A stretch of DNA of 25,041 bases from Richelia sp. UBA3308 (GCA_002361335.1 DESS01000012.1:1-25041), one strand, 5' to 3'. Numbered from the stretch's first letter, positions 1 through 7,659 are shown. Notes: generated by a model from the sequence alone, not told the origin. A program made the numbers and translations.

Positions 1-72
1 TCATATTCTCATTATGCAACGCCAATTAATCAATTACTGTAGCGGATTTAGAGCATATTTCATCTTTATTAA

Positions 73-108
73 GTACATTTGTACGGGCAGGGATGCCCTT
101 ACCACAAG
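73..108 (-). repeat. Dispersed intergenic hairpin repeat, copy 1
   Basis: Read on the minus strand this 36-nt block starts CTTGTGGTAAGGGC, continues with GCCCGT and ends in GTAC. The inner GGGCA/TGCCC arms can form a hairpin. A clearly related block lies at 21053-21087 on the plus strand, sharing CTTGTGGTA, GCCCGT and the terminal GTAC at the same spacing. Both copies are outside genes. They look like members of a cyanobacterial dispersed extragenic repeat; any function is unknown. Confidence 0.6.
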
Positions 109-154
109 AATTTTAAAATATAGTGCTGTACTCAAAATAAATTCACAGAAGTTT

Positions 155-180
155 AATTCTAAATTCTAAATTCTAAATTC
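155..180. repeat. Heptamer tandem repeat (AATTCTA)3.7 overlapping a gene end
   Basis: Three perfect copies of AATTCTA and a partial fourth run through the 3' end of the rhomboid-like gene. The repeat supplies that gene's last four codons (E-F-R-I on the minus strand) and its TAG stop at 166-168. Because the unit is 7 nt, gain or loss of one copy would change the C-terminal frame. It resembles the short tandemly repeated repetitive (STRR) sequences of filamentous cyanobacteria. Confidence 0.75.
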
Positions 181-876
181 CTTTAAAGCCATCCAAGCCA
201 AACCAAAAAATAAACCTGCACCATGGGCTAAATAACCCGTACCAATTTGATTCACGCCACCAGGAACATTTAAACTGCCAATACCGTAGAATAATTGTTG
301 TACAAACCACCAAAACAAATAGAAAAAAGCCGGTAGTTCAATAGGGATATATAAAATTACTAACGGTAAAATTGTGTCAATTTTAACTTTGGGAAATTTA
401 TAAATATATGCTCCTAAAATAGACGCGATCGCACCATTAGCACCAATCAGAGGTACCGTTAAATTTGGTTCTGCCCAAATTTGTGCGATTCCAGCCAAAA
501 AGCCGCAAAATAGATAAAATAATAAAAAACGTCCGCTACCGAGAATTTTTGATAAAGTATTGCCGAAGACCCACAAAAATATTACATTACCTATAATTTG
601 GCTATAACTACTATGAAGAAACATTGCTGAAAATATTGACAACGAACGCCAGCATACAATTAACCAAGCTGCCAGATTTCCTGCGATCGCACTACTAAAA
701 GCTCTGGTAAATTCTTCGGGAATTAAACCCCAAGTATTGATAAAATTTGTTAACTCACCACTAATTTCTAATTTGATTTCCCAGAGGAATAAAACAATAT
801 TTATACCAATCAAAAACCAGATTATTAATGGCTTTTTATTCGTTAAAAGGAACACTTTATCGCCTATTGGTATCAT
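166..876 (-). CDS. Rhomboid-like membrane protein, probably catalytically dead
   Basis: This 236-residue protein has about six hydrophobic segments and the rhomboid layout: an N-terminal membrane helix (residues 17-32), a long loop, then M-F-L-H near residue 88, G96-N97 followed by a helix, a G-A-x-G loop at 145-148, and A-H-G at 217-219. Active rhomboid serine proteases carry GxSG in that loop. Here the residue is Asn147 (codon AAT), so the catalytic serine is missing. The partner His218 and oxyanion Asn97 are kept, while the His usually at position 93 is Gln. It is most likely a rhomboid pseudoprotease in the cytoplasmic membrane, perhaps a binding protein rather than a peptidase. The ATG start at 876 fits the usual M-I-P start of the family, but no clear ribosome-binding site is visible. 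The gene diverges from the kinase gene at 1048. Confidence 0.8.
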   Translation of the reverse strand: MIPIGDKVFLLTNKKPLIIWFLIGINIVLFLWEIKLEISGELTNFINTWGLIPEEFTRAFSSAIAGNLAAWLIVCWRSLSIFSAMFLHSSYSQIIGNVIFLWVFGNTLSKILGSGRFLLFYLFCGFLAGIAQIWAEPNLTVPLIGANGAIASILGAYIYKFPKVKIDTILPLVILYIPIELPAFFYLFWWFVQQLFYGIGSLNVPGGVNQIGTGYLAHGAGLFFGLAWMALKEFRI

Positions 877-885
877 ACATAAATT

Positions 886-917
886 AGGAGGAACAGAGGA
901 ACGGAGTTAGGAGGAAC
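886..917. repeat. Degenerate GGAGGAAC-type repeat
   Basis: AGGAGGAAC occurs twice (886-894 and 909-917), separated by the related AGAGGAACGGAGTT, in the gap between the divergent rhomboid-like and kinase genes. It is low-complexity sequence of the STRR-like kind common in these genomes. It contains strings resembling ribosome-binding sites on the plus strand, but no start codon lies at a suitable distance. Confidence 0.45.
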
Positions 918-1047
918 TTACCACCAGAGTTAATTAAGCTTTAACCTTTAACATACAAACCTTTGACATTTAATAGATAATTGATTCCCGATTCTGATAT
1001 GCCAAGATTGAAATCAGAACATACCGCTAATTTACAAATTTTGCCAA

Positions 1048-3159
1048 ATGTTGGGAACTACACTTGTTGGAAGATACCAAATAATTAGCAATTTGGGAGG
1101 TGGGGGATTTGGCGAAACCTTTGTAGCTTACGATACCCATTTACCTGGTTCTCCTAAATGTGTTGTCAAAAAATTAAAGCCGCAAGGGAAGGATCCTGTT
1201 ACGCTACAAACAGCAAGACGTTTATTTGATACAGAAGCTAAGGTTTTATATAAATTAGGGAGACACGAACGTATTCCCCAACTTTTAGCTTATTTTGAAG
1301 AAAATCAAGAATTTTATCTGGTACAGGAATATATTTATGGTCACGATTTAAATGAAGAAATTATACCTGGAAAACCTTTAAGTCAAGACCAAGTTATTTC
1401 CCTTTTACAAGAGATACTAGAAATTTTAGAATTTGTCCATCGGCAAAAGGTAATTCATCGCGATGTTAATCCCCGAAATATTCTCAGAGACGATAACAAT
1501 GGAAAATTGGTTTTAATTGATTTTGGTGCGGTTAAACAAATTACTACTCAAGTAGTGTCTTGTTCCAATCAAAGTCAATTTACGGTGGCTATTGGTACTC
1601 CTGGATTTATTCCTGGGGAACAAGCACAGGGGGAACCAAGATTCAGTAGCGATATTTATGCTTTGGGGGTAATGAGTATTACCGCGCTTACGGGGTTGTC
1701 TCCGGAGGAGTTGGAAAAGGATGATGATACTAATGAATTTATCTGGCGAAAACATGCTAAAATAAGCCCCGAGTTTGCCGAAATTTTAGATAAGATGGTG
1801 CGTTATGATTTTCGAGAGCGTTATGTTTCGGCAACTCAAGCTTTACAAGCTTTGAAAAATCTCTATTCCCCATCTTCTGGCACTATGGTATTGGGTATTA
1901 CGCCTCACCCAACTCCAAAGCCTCGGAAGAAGATAAATGTCAAAAAATTAGTTATTAAAGCTTTTATGGCAATGTTGTTAACCGCTGTTGGGGCAACTGC
2001 ATCTATATTTATTATAAACAAGATTAATTCTGCTAATGCTGGCGATTTATATAAAAAAGCGAATACATTTTATGAATTACAACGCTATGAAGATGCGTTA
2101 TCTAATTATCAAAAAGCCATAGAAATTAAGCCAGAATATGCTAGAGCATGGAATGGGCAAGCTAAAGTATTGTATAAATTGAATTCCTATCAAGAAGCAC
2201 TATCAGCATACGATAAAGCAATTGAAATTGAACCAGATTATCGAGATTCTTGGAGTGGTAGAGGTTTTGTATTAAGTAAATTGCAGCGATATCAAGAAGC
2301 AATTTCTTCTTTTGATAAAGCTTTGAAATTAGAATCGGAATCTCCCCAAGTATGGAATGCCAAAGGAGAGGCTTTGAGTAATTTGAAGAGATATGAGGAA
2401 GCGATCAAATCTTATGATAAAGCAGTAGAATTACAACCCGAGTACGATCGAGCTTGGTATAACAAAGGTTGGGCGTTATATAATTTGAGACGTTACAAAG
2501 ATGCCCTTTCTACTTATGGAAAAGTTATTGAATTGAAACCAAGTAATGAAAAAGCTTGGTACAATAGCGGCAATGCTTTGGTAAATTTAAATCGCGAACG
2601 CGATGCTTTTAAAGCTTATTCTAAGGCAGTACAGTATAAACCGAATTTTTATCAAGCTTGGTTATCCAGAGGTAATGTACTGATAAGTTTACGGCGTTAT
2701 TCCGAAGCTATTGAATCATTTAGGGAAGTGTTGAAATATAAACCGAATAATTTTGATGCATTGTACTCTCGAGGTTGGGCGCTGCATAAAATTCAACGTT
2801 ATGAAGAAGCCGTTGCATCTTATGATAAAGCCATTGCAGTAAAGGGAAATGATTATAGGGTATGGTACAATCGCGGCAATTCCCTTTACAATTTGCAAAA
2901 ATATCCAGATGCGATATCAGCTTATAATCGTGCTATTCGTTATAAGAAAGATCATGCCGAGAGTTGGTATAGTAAAGGTAATGCCTTAGTTAATTTAGGA
3001 AAAGATAAACAAGCGATCGCAGCTTATGACATGGCAATTAAATATAATTCAGATTACCGCGAAGCAATTAAAGCTAGGAAGAAAGTACAAGAAAAATTAG
3101 AAGATAAAGATAAAGATAAAGATAAAAAATCGGGATTATGGAATTTTTTTAGAAGTTGA
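1048..3159 (+). CDS. Membrane Ser/Thr protein kinase with ten TPR repeats
   Basis: Residues 9-270 form a Hanks-type kinase domain with glycine loop G-G-G-G-F-G (17-22), ATP-site Lys41, catalytic Asp139, Asn144, D158-F-G and the activation segment G-T-P-G-F-I-P-G-E-Q. The catalytic loop reads HRDVNPRN: the Lys two residues after the catalytic Asp is Asn141 (codon AAT). This lysine normally contacts the gamma-phosphate, so activity may be low or altered. One membrane helix (about 302-325) follows. Ten consecutive 34-residue TPR units run from about 331 to 670, probably on the far side of the membrane as a protein-binding array. The tail has four in-frame GATAAA hexamers (D-K repeats), then W-N-F-F. 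The start M-L-G...L-V-G-R-Y matches the usual start of this cyanobacterial kinase family. It sits upstream of the exopolysaccharide locus on the same strand, but the 1.15-kb gap argues against cotranscription. Confidence 0.93.
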   Translation: MLGTTLVGRYQIISNLGGGGFGETFVAYDTHLPGSPKCVVKKLKPQGKDPVTLQTARRLFDTEAKVLYKLGRHERIPQLLAYFEENQEFYLVQEYIYGHDLNEEIIPGKPLSQDQVISLLQEILEILEFVHRQKVIHRDVNPRNILRDDNNGKLVLIDFGAVKQITTQVVSCSNQSQFTVAIGTPGFIPGEQAQGEPRFSSDIYALGVMSITALTGLSPEELEKDDDTNEFIWRKHAKISPEFAEILDKMVRYDFRERYVSATQALQALKNLYSPSSGTMVLGITPHPTPKPRKKINVKKLVIKAFMAMLLTAVGATASIFIINKINSANAGDLYKKANTFYELQRYEDALSNYQKAIEIKPEYARAWNGQAKVLYKLNSYQEALSAYDKAIEIEPDYRDSWSGRGFVLSKLQRYQEAISSFDKALKLESESPQVWNAKGEALSNLKRYEEAIKSYDKAVELQPEYDRAWYNKGWALYNLRRYKDALSTYGKVIELKPSNEKAWYNSGNALVNLNRERDAFKAYSKAVQYKPNFYQAWLSRGNVLISLRRYSEAIESFREVLKYKPNNFDALYSRGWALHKIQRYEEAVASYDKAIAVKGNDYRVWYNRGNSLYNLQKYPDAISAYNRAIRYKKDHAESWYSKGNALVNLGKDKQAIAAYDMAIKYNSDYREAIKARKKVQEKLEDKDKDKDKKSGLWNFFRS
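3103..3126 (+). repeat. In-frame hexamer repeat (GATAAA)4
   Basis: Four exact GATAAA copies sit near the 3' end of the TPR-kinase gene and encode alternating Asp-Lys. Because the unit is 6 nt, copy changes would lengthen or shorten the charged tail without a frameshift. Confidence 0.8.
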
Positions 3160-3240
3160 TAATTTGGCTTTAATCGGATCTCCCAAAAGTATCTGGAAGT
3201 GCTAGTATATAAGCAAAGTTGACGGTAATTGATGATTTTT

Positions 3241-3258
3241 AACCTGCCTTTGCAGGTT
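3241..3258 (+). terminator. Hairpin terminator-like site after the TPR kinase
   Basis: AACCTGC and GCAGGTT form a perfect 7-bp stem around the loop CTTT, followed by TTGATT. It lies 81 nt after the stop of the TPR-kinase gene and would end its transcript. Its neighbour CGGTTGCAACCG is also palindromic, so the pair may belong to a dispersed repeat rather than a dedicated terminator. Confidence 0.5.
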
Positions 3259-3431
3259 TTGATTGTCTAGTAGCGGTTGCAACCGTCGGTTTTTAGTCTT
3301 AAATTAAACGAGGATTAAACAAAAAGATATCCATCAAGGGGTGACAAGCACCCCAAAACCATACTCAGCAAAGAGTTTTTAAGCAAAAGCTTGGAGATAA
3401 AATCAAGTCAAAATAAAAATATTAATTATCA

Positions 3432-3494
3432 TACATGGGGAGGGCGATAGGCGAAGCCGATGCCAAAGACGTATAGCCCTCCTCCATGGTTGTA
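3432..3494. repeat. Long imperfect inverted repeat
   Basis: Left arm 3432-3445 (TACATGG then GGAGGGC) pairs with right arm 3476-3494 (GCCCTCC, then CCATGG and TTGTA) with small bulges. The roughly 30-nt loop contains the small hairpin GGCGAAGCC. GGCGAAGCC-type strings are common in dispersed cyanobacterial repeats, so this is probably a small mobile or dispersed repeat. Confidence 0.6.
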
Positions 3495-3499
3495 TTTTT

Positions 3500-3640
3500 G
3501 AGACTCTCCCACCCCGAAGATGGGAGAAACTTCTGCGCCTAGACACCATAGCTTGAAATATCCTCTTAAAACTGCCGGGTTGCAAAGGAAACTCCGGAAT
3601 GCCTCCAAGGGCGGAGTAATATGCAGCTACTTCAAAAATA
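3500..3640 (-). ncRNA. Possible orphan omega-RNA / IS605-type right end without tnpB
   Basis: On the minus strand the block reads through a CTCCG/CGGAG stem (near 3588-3617), then GGCGCAGAAG (3530-3539), then a 7-bp hairpin TCTCCCA/TGGGAGA (3505-3527) and GAGTCTC. In cyanobacterial IS200/IS605 elements the tnpB 3' region and its guide RNA commonly end in a (C/G)AGAAG...CTCC-hairpin-GGGAG pattern. That comparison is from memory and unverified. No TnpB reading frame is present on either side, so if the call is right this is a solo right end. It could instead be an unrelated structured RNA or repeat. Confidence 0.3.
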
Positions 3641-3852
3641 GATAAAGAATGTATAAAAATTGTATTTTATATTACTTGAAAACAAGGTTAAACTGTTACT
3701 ATACTTAAACAAATCGTAATGGTTGATTTTAAATACGTGCTTCTACCGGAAAATGCTCTTGTGTGATACAAAATAGTGTATTGCTAGCAAATTATTTATA
3801 TTTCAGTTCCCATTACGTCAGAAGGTATAGGTCTACATAAACTTCTAAACGA

Positions 3853-3882
3853 TAAACTAAACCTTTTAATCGTTTTAGTTTA
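3853..3882. promoter_or_regulatory. Inverted repeat TAAACTAAA/TTTAGTTTA
   Basis: Perfect 9-bp arms at 3853-3861 and 3874-3882 surround a 12-nt spacer, about 430 nt upstream of the first glycosyltransferase gene. It could be a binding site for a dimeric regulator or an RNA hairpin; no known site is recognised. It lies 35 nt before a second perfect inverted repeat. Confidence 0.35.
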
Positions 3883-3917
3883 AATTCAAAGTGTATTCAA
3901 CGTTAGTCAATGAAAAT

Positions 3918-3954
3918 AAATATATTAATTCGTTTTTTCTAGATTAATATATTT
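3918..3954. promoter_or_regulatory. Perfect 12-bp inverted repeat AAATATATTAAT
   Basis: AAATATATTAAT at 3918-3929 is repeated exactly in reverse complement at 3943-3954, with a 13-nt spacer containing a T-run. It lies about 360 nt upstream of the exopolysaccharide locus. On the plus strand it is not followed by a T-tract, so an operator or an AT-rich structural element seems at least as likely as a terminator. Confidence 0.4.
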
Positions 3955-4311
3955 GTAAGTAGAATGATAATTTGATTGAAAATACCTGACTAATGCTCCG
4001 AGAAGGCTTTAGGCTAAGCTTGTTATTTCTAAGCTCTTCCTTGTGTTTTCTAATCAGCTAAGCAATTTGAGAAATTATATTGCTTGCTGTTTAATAAGTT
4101 GATGATAACCAGATTTCGATTCCTTGAGAATTAATTGGTTATGTTTGTTATAGGTTTGATAGCCTTAAGTAAAGTGATGCAAGTAAATAAATAGAGAGCG
4201 TATCTGTTGGTTCTTGGGTGTTACCGAAGAATTGCACATACACCCTCGTTTTGCTGGGAATGACCTAATGATATTTCCTAGAGTTATTTAAATCATAATA
4301 TTGGTAACTAA

Positions 4312-5217
4312 ATGCAAATGATAAACTCTTTTCCAGAAGCGATAAACCCGAACTCTGATACTGTTTGGGTTGAATCTGAAAATACGCAAAATAGTGACAA
4401 AGAAAAAATCACGGCTTTGAGCGTCTATTTATTAGAACGACGAATTGATTGCATGAACGTATCTTCGATTGTAGAAGCCGTTGGGAAAGCCTGTAAAGAA
4501 GACAAGAAGATAATCTTAGCTAATTACAACATCAATGCCTTTAATTTATCAATGCAATTACCTTGGTATCACGAGTTTTTGCAGAGTGCGGATATTGCCA
4601 ACTGTGACGGGATGGGAATAATAAAGGCAATCAGTTTTATGGGGTTAGATTTACCATTAGATTACCGGGTTTCTTATACATTATTAATGCCCAAAATCTT
4701 AGAGTATTGCAACCAAAACGAGTTTTCTGTATTTTTGTTGGGTGGTAAGTCCAAATATTTACAAACTGCTCTTGATAACCTGAAAATGAAGTATCCGAAG
4801 ATTAATTTTGCCGGACATCACGGATATTTTGATAAAGAAGATTCAGAAGTAAATCAAGCACTAATCGCGCAAATAAATCAGCTAAAACCGAATATTTTGG
4901 TCGTAGGTATGGGGATGCCAATTCAAGAATATTGGGTGAATAAGTATCGCGATCGCCTAAAGGTAAATACTATTATGCTTGGTGGAGCAATTATCGATAG
5001 GATGGCTGGAATCGTTCCTGATTGTCCTGATTTGATATCGAATACAGGCTTTGAGTGGCTTTATCGTCTTTTACGGGAACCAAAACGTTTAGCGGCTCGT
5101 TATTTATTAGGAAATTCCGCTTTTGCATTACACCTTGCCTTGGCAATATTTAATAAATCGCGCTTGCAAGTAGAATTTACATCAAAAGTGGAAAGGAAAA
5201 ATGTTGAGATGAGTTAG
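4312..5217 (+). CDS. WecG/TagA/CpsF-family glycosyltransferase
   Basis: This 301-residue soluble enzyme matches the WecG/TagA/CpsF family (GT26), which typically adds the second sugar (for example N-acetylmannosamine or its uronic acid) to an undecaprenyl-diphosphate-linked sugar on the cytoplasmic face. Visible family motifs are A-N-Y-N-I-N-A, C-D-G-M-G-I with the key Asp99, F-L-L-G-G, G-M-G-M-P-I-Q-E with Pro203-Gln205-Glu206, and the C-terminal G246-F-E-W-L-Y-R-L-L-R-E-P-K-R block. The first 50 residues are not conserved in type and could be shorter. ATG4312 has no clear ribosome-binding site, and a second ATG follows at 4318. It is the first gene of the polysaccharide locus and implies an initiating sugar-phosphate transferase elsewhere in the genome. 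Confidence 0.92.
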   Translation: MQMINSFPEAINPNSDTVWVESENTQNSDKEKITALSVYLLERRIDCMNVSSIVEAVGKACKEDKKIILANYNINAFNLSMQLPWYHEFLQSADIANCDGMGIIKAISFMGLDLPLDYRVSYTLLMPKILEYCNQNEFSVFLLGGKSKYLQTALDNLKMKYPKINFAGHHGYFDKEDSEVNQALIAQINQLKPNILVVGMGMPIQEYWVNKYRDRLKVNTIMLGGAIIDRMAGIVPDCPDLISNTGFEWLYRLLREPKRLAARYLLGNSAFALHLALAIFNKSRLQVEFTSKVERKNVEMS

Positions 5218-5369
5218 TTGTGCTTTAATTACATATAGTAAGGCAGCTATAAATATTGTTCAGTTGTATTATAAATTAATATTTATTGTTGCTAATTTAA
5301 GTGTAATCTAAAGTAATTAAAGGGTATTACGAGAGAAGTCAATGTTAGTTGTTGCTAACTTGATAAAGG

Positions 5370-5398
5370 ATTATGGCTGTCTCTAAAATAGCCATAAT
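5370..5398 (+). terminator. Hairpin after the WecG-type gene
   Basis: ATTATGGCT (5370-5378) and AGCCATAAT (5390-5398) form a perfect 9-bp stem with an 11-nt loop, followed by TATT. It lies in the 237-nt gap between the WecG-type and GT14 genes. It could attenuate or end transcription after the first gene, which would put the GT14 gene under a separate promoter. Confidence 0.45.
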
Positions 5399-5454
5399 TA
5401 TTAACTTGAAATGTTGATTTTTTCATAGATGAAAATCATGGAAATATTAAAATA

Positions 5455-6393
5455 ATGCATTTTTTTTATTTGATACAAACTCATACAAATCCAGAACAAG
5501 TTTATCGTTTAATTGATGCTATTCAAAAATCAAGTACTAATAATCAAATTATTATCAGTCATGATTTTACTAATTGTGATTTAGATATAATCTACTTAGA
5601 AAAGCTTGGCATCAAAGTATTCTCAGGTAAGGGAGGACGTGGAGATTTTTTGTCAGTTCAATGTTATCTAAATGCTATCAAATGGTTAATTAATAATCGG
5701 ATTAAATACGATTGGTTAATTTACCTTTCCGGTCAAGATTATCCAATCAAGCCAATATCAGAGATTGATTTGTTTTTATCAAAAACAGATTATGATGGCT
5801 TTATGGAATACTTTGATGTTTTTTCATCAGAAAGCCATTGGAGTATACAAGAAGGTAAAAGTCGTTATTTATTTAAATATCAAACTATTGATTTACTCAG
5901 AAAAGTTCCAAATTGGATAAAGCAGTTACTTTTACCAATCAAAATCATAAATTATTTGCAACCTTTCTTCCGAATAAATTTGGCATACGAAATGTTTGGT
6001 GTAAGAAGAAAATCATTATTTCATCAATATTTTGTTTGTTATGGTGGTTCTTTTTTTACAACTTTATCTAGAAAATGTGTAGAATATTTGTATAATTTTT
6101 GTGAAAGTCATCCAGAAATTATCGAATATTACAAAGAAGTATGCGTATCAGATGAATCTTTCATACAAACAATCTTAGTTAATAGTAGACAATTTAATTT
6201 ATGTAATGATAATAAACTTTATTTTGATTTTTCTCAAACTTGCAATGGACGACCAAAAATTTTAACCAGCAATGATTATAATGCAATAATGGAAAGTCAA
6301 GCTCACTTTGCGAGAAAATTTGACATCAGTATAGATAGTCAAATTTTGGATATTTTAGACAAAGAAATAACTAAATTTACAGCTAAGTGCTAA
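5455..6393 (+). CDS. Core-2/I-branching beta-1,6-N-acetylglucosaminyltransferase-like (GT14)
   Basis: This 312-residue protein fits the Branch/GT14 family: N-terminal H-F-F-Y-L-I-Q-T-H, G-x-G-D-F-L-S-V-Q near residue 62, Y-L-S-G-Q-D-Y-P-I-K-P near 91-101, and a late C-Y-G-G-S-F-F-T segment. Family members transfer N-acetylglucosamine, or xylose in some bacteria, to make branch points. The bacterial acceptor cannot be read from sequence. The gene is visibly more AT-rich than the GT4 gene after it, which may mean separate acquisition. Its last roughly 25 codons and 3' flank (6319-6413) are duplicated at 7729-7824. ATG5455 is the only sensible start; no strong ribosome-binding site precedes it. 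Confidence 0.9.
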   Translation: MHFFYLIQTHTNPEQVYRLIDAIQKSSTNNQIIISHDFTNCDLDIIYLEKLGIKVFSGKGGRGDFLSVQCYLNAIKWLINNRIKYDWLIYLSGQDYPIKPISEIDLFLSKTDYDGFMEYFDVFSSESHWSIQEGKSRYLFKYQTIDLLRKVPNWIKQLLLPIKIINYLQPFFRINLAYEMFGVRRKSLFHQYFVCYGGSFFTTLSRKCVEYLYNFCESHPEIIEYYKEVCVSDESFIQTILVNSRQFNLCNDNKLYFDFSQTCNGRPKILTSNDYNAIMESQAHFARKFDISIDSQILDILDKEITKFTAKC

Positions 6394-6413
6394 TTTTTGG
6401 AGCCTGAATTTTT
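6319..6413 (+). repeat. Direct repeat copy A: 3' end of the GT14 gene
   Basis: These 95 nt cover the end of the GT14 coding sequence and its 3' flank. They match 7729-7824 at about 83 of 96 aligned positions by eye, with one single-base gap. The shared peptide is I-L-D-x-L-D-K-E-I-T and the shared flank includes TGCTAATTTTT and GAATTTTT. Confidence 0.85.
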
Positions 6414-6528
6414 GCACTAAGTACTTAAACTGAATTAATTTAACATTTTTTGAACCTAGTTCAGAAGCGAAAGTCAAGAGGCAAAATAAATATACCTGAT
6501 TAATAAATTACAATGAGTTTAAAAAGTG

Positions 6529-7659
6529 ATGTTTAATTTTGGTTTTCTTGTAGAACAGGTATTGGGACATATTACCCACTACAAAAATTTGAAGTATTGG
6601 GCAGGTAAAGATACTAGTATTCAACCGGCTTGGATGCCCGTGGCAACAAGCACAAATGATATTTGGGAGAAACTGCCACTTATTCGTAACAACTGGTCGC
6701 TGCAAAGTAGTCTGCGTGCCCGTAAGACGATAGAGAAGGCTATGAAGTCCCAAACTCTAGACGCTTTATTTTTGCATACGCAGACATTGGCGCTGTTTTC
6801 TATTCCTTTAATGGATCGCATACCAACGATAATTTCCACTGATGGTACGCCTCTCAACATTGATAGTGTCGCTAGAGGGTATAACCATAAGGTCGGTGGT
6901 AACTATTTAGTAGAACGTGCTAAATTCCAGTTGAGTAAAAGTACATTTAATGCAGCTACCGCGATTGTAACTTGGTCTGAGTGGGCTAAAGATTCTTTAG
7001 TTACTGACTACGGTATATCTGGCGAGAAAATTACAGTAATTCCACCAGGAGTAGACTTAGAGCAGTGGAATTTTAAACATGAGCAAAATCGAGATAATCA
7101 TTCCACAAATCTCTTACGCTTATTATTTGTAGGAGGAGATTTTGCCCGTAAAGGTGGTTATACTCTGCTGGAAGCTTTTCGTAACAGTTCAAACCAAGAT
7201 TGCATATTAGATATTGTCACCAAAGATATTAGTTTAAAGCAGGAATTAAGCGGAATTGAGAATATCCGGGTACATTGCGATTTAACTCCCAATTGCCAAC
7301 CTCTCAAGCAACTTTATGCTCAAGCCGATGTTTTCGTATTTCCCACAGAAGCAGATACCTTTGGTATAGTGGCTTCGGAAGCGATGGCAGCAGGTTTGCC
7401 GATTATTGCGACTGATGTAGGTGCTTTGTGCGAACAAGTAGAACATAAAGTTAATGGCTTAATTGTACCGCCCGGTGATGCCAATGCTTTAAACGATGCA
7501 CTGCAAACTCTCAAAAGTGATCGCGCAAAAATCACCGCCATGGCTGCTGCTAGTCGTCGGATAGCCGAAAAGCGTTTTGATGCCGGACGCAATTACGGTG
7601 AGATTCTTAGCTTGATGAAGAGCATATCCAAAAAATCTTTACTATGCCTAAATCTTTAA
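6529..7659 (+). CDS. Glycosyltransferase family 4 (GT-B fold)
   Basis: This protein of about 376 residues begins F-N-F-G-F-L-V-E-Q-V-L-G-H, a full-length start for its subfamily. Its C-terminal half has the retaining GT4 signature: I-P-P-G-V-D, F-V-G-G-D-F-A-R-K-G-G, F-P-T-E-A-D-T-F-G-I-V-A-S-E-A-M-A-A-G-L-P-I-I-A-T-D-V-G. The E-x7-E pair in that last block contacts the nucleotide-sugar. It should add a sugar to the growing repeat unit from an NDP-sugar in the cytoplasm; donor and acceptor are not predictable. A GTG at 6526 sits directly before ATG6529; the ATG is preferred. The gene is less AT-rich than its GT14 neighbour. Its last 16 bases overlap the start of a broken GT4 gene at 7644. Confidence 0.93.
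   Translation: MFNFGFLVEQVLGHITHYKNLKYWAGKDTSIQPAWMPVATSTNDIWEKLPLIRNNWSLQSSLRARKTIEKAMKSQTLDALFLHTQTLALFSIPLMDRIPTIISTDGTPLNIDSVARGYNHKVGGNYLVERAKFQLSKSTFNAATAIVTWSEWAKDSLVTDYGISGEKITVIPPGVDLEQWNFKHEQNRDNHSTNLLRLLFVGGDFARKGGYTLLEAFRNSSNQDCILDIVTKDISLKQELSGIENIRVHCDLTPNCQPLKQLYAQADVFVFPTEADTFGIVASEAMAAGLPIIATDVGALCEQVEHKVNGLIVPPGDANALNDALQTLKSDRAKITAMAAASRRIAEKRFDAGRNYGEILSLMKSISKKSLLCLNL

Larger units (their letters stand above)
3160..4311. other. 1.15-kb gene-free stretch upstream of the polysaccharide locus
   Basis: No convincing protein-coding gene is present. In order the stretch holds: a hairpin at 3241-3258 with a nearby palindrome CGGTTGCAACCG; a small hairpin at 3338-3354 (GGGGTG/CACCCC); a large inverted repeat at 3432-3494; a structured block at about 3500-3640 resembling an IS605-family right end on the minus strand; and two AT-rich inverted repeats at 3853-3882 and 3918-3954. 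The last 350 bases before the first glycosyltransferase gene should contain its promoter, but I cannot place a reliable -10/-35 or NtcA site. Confidence 0.7.

Noticed and set aside
1513..1755. Minus-strand open frame inside the TPR kinase gene
   Set aside because: It is a shadow of the kinase coding frame, with no start signal or recognisable domain.
3403..3585. 60-codon minus-strand open frame in the long gene-free stretch
   Set aside because: It runs across two hairpins and the omega-RNA-like block, encodes a basic, low-complexity peptide unlike TnpB, and is better explained as structured non-coding sequence.
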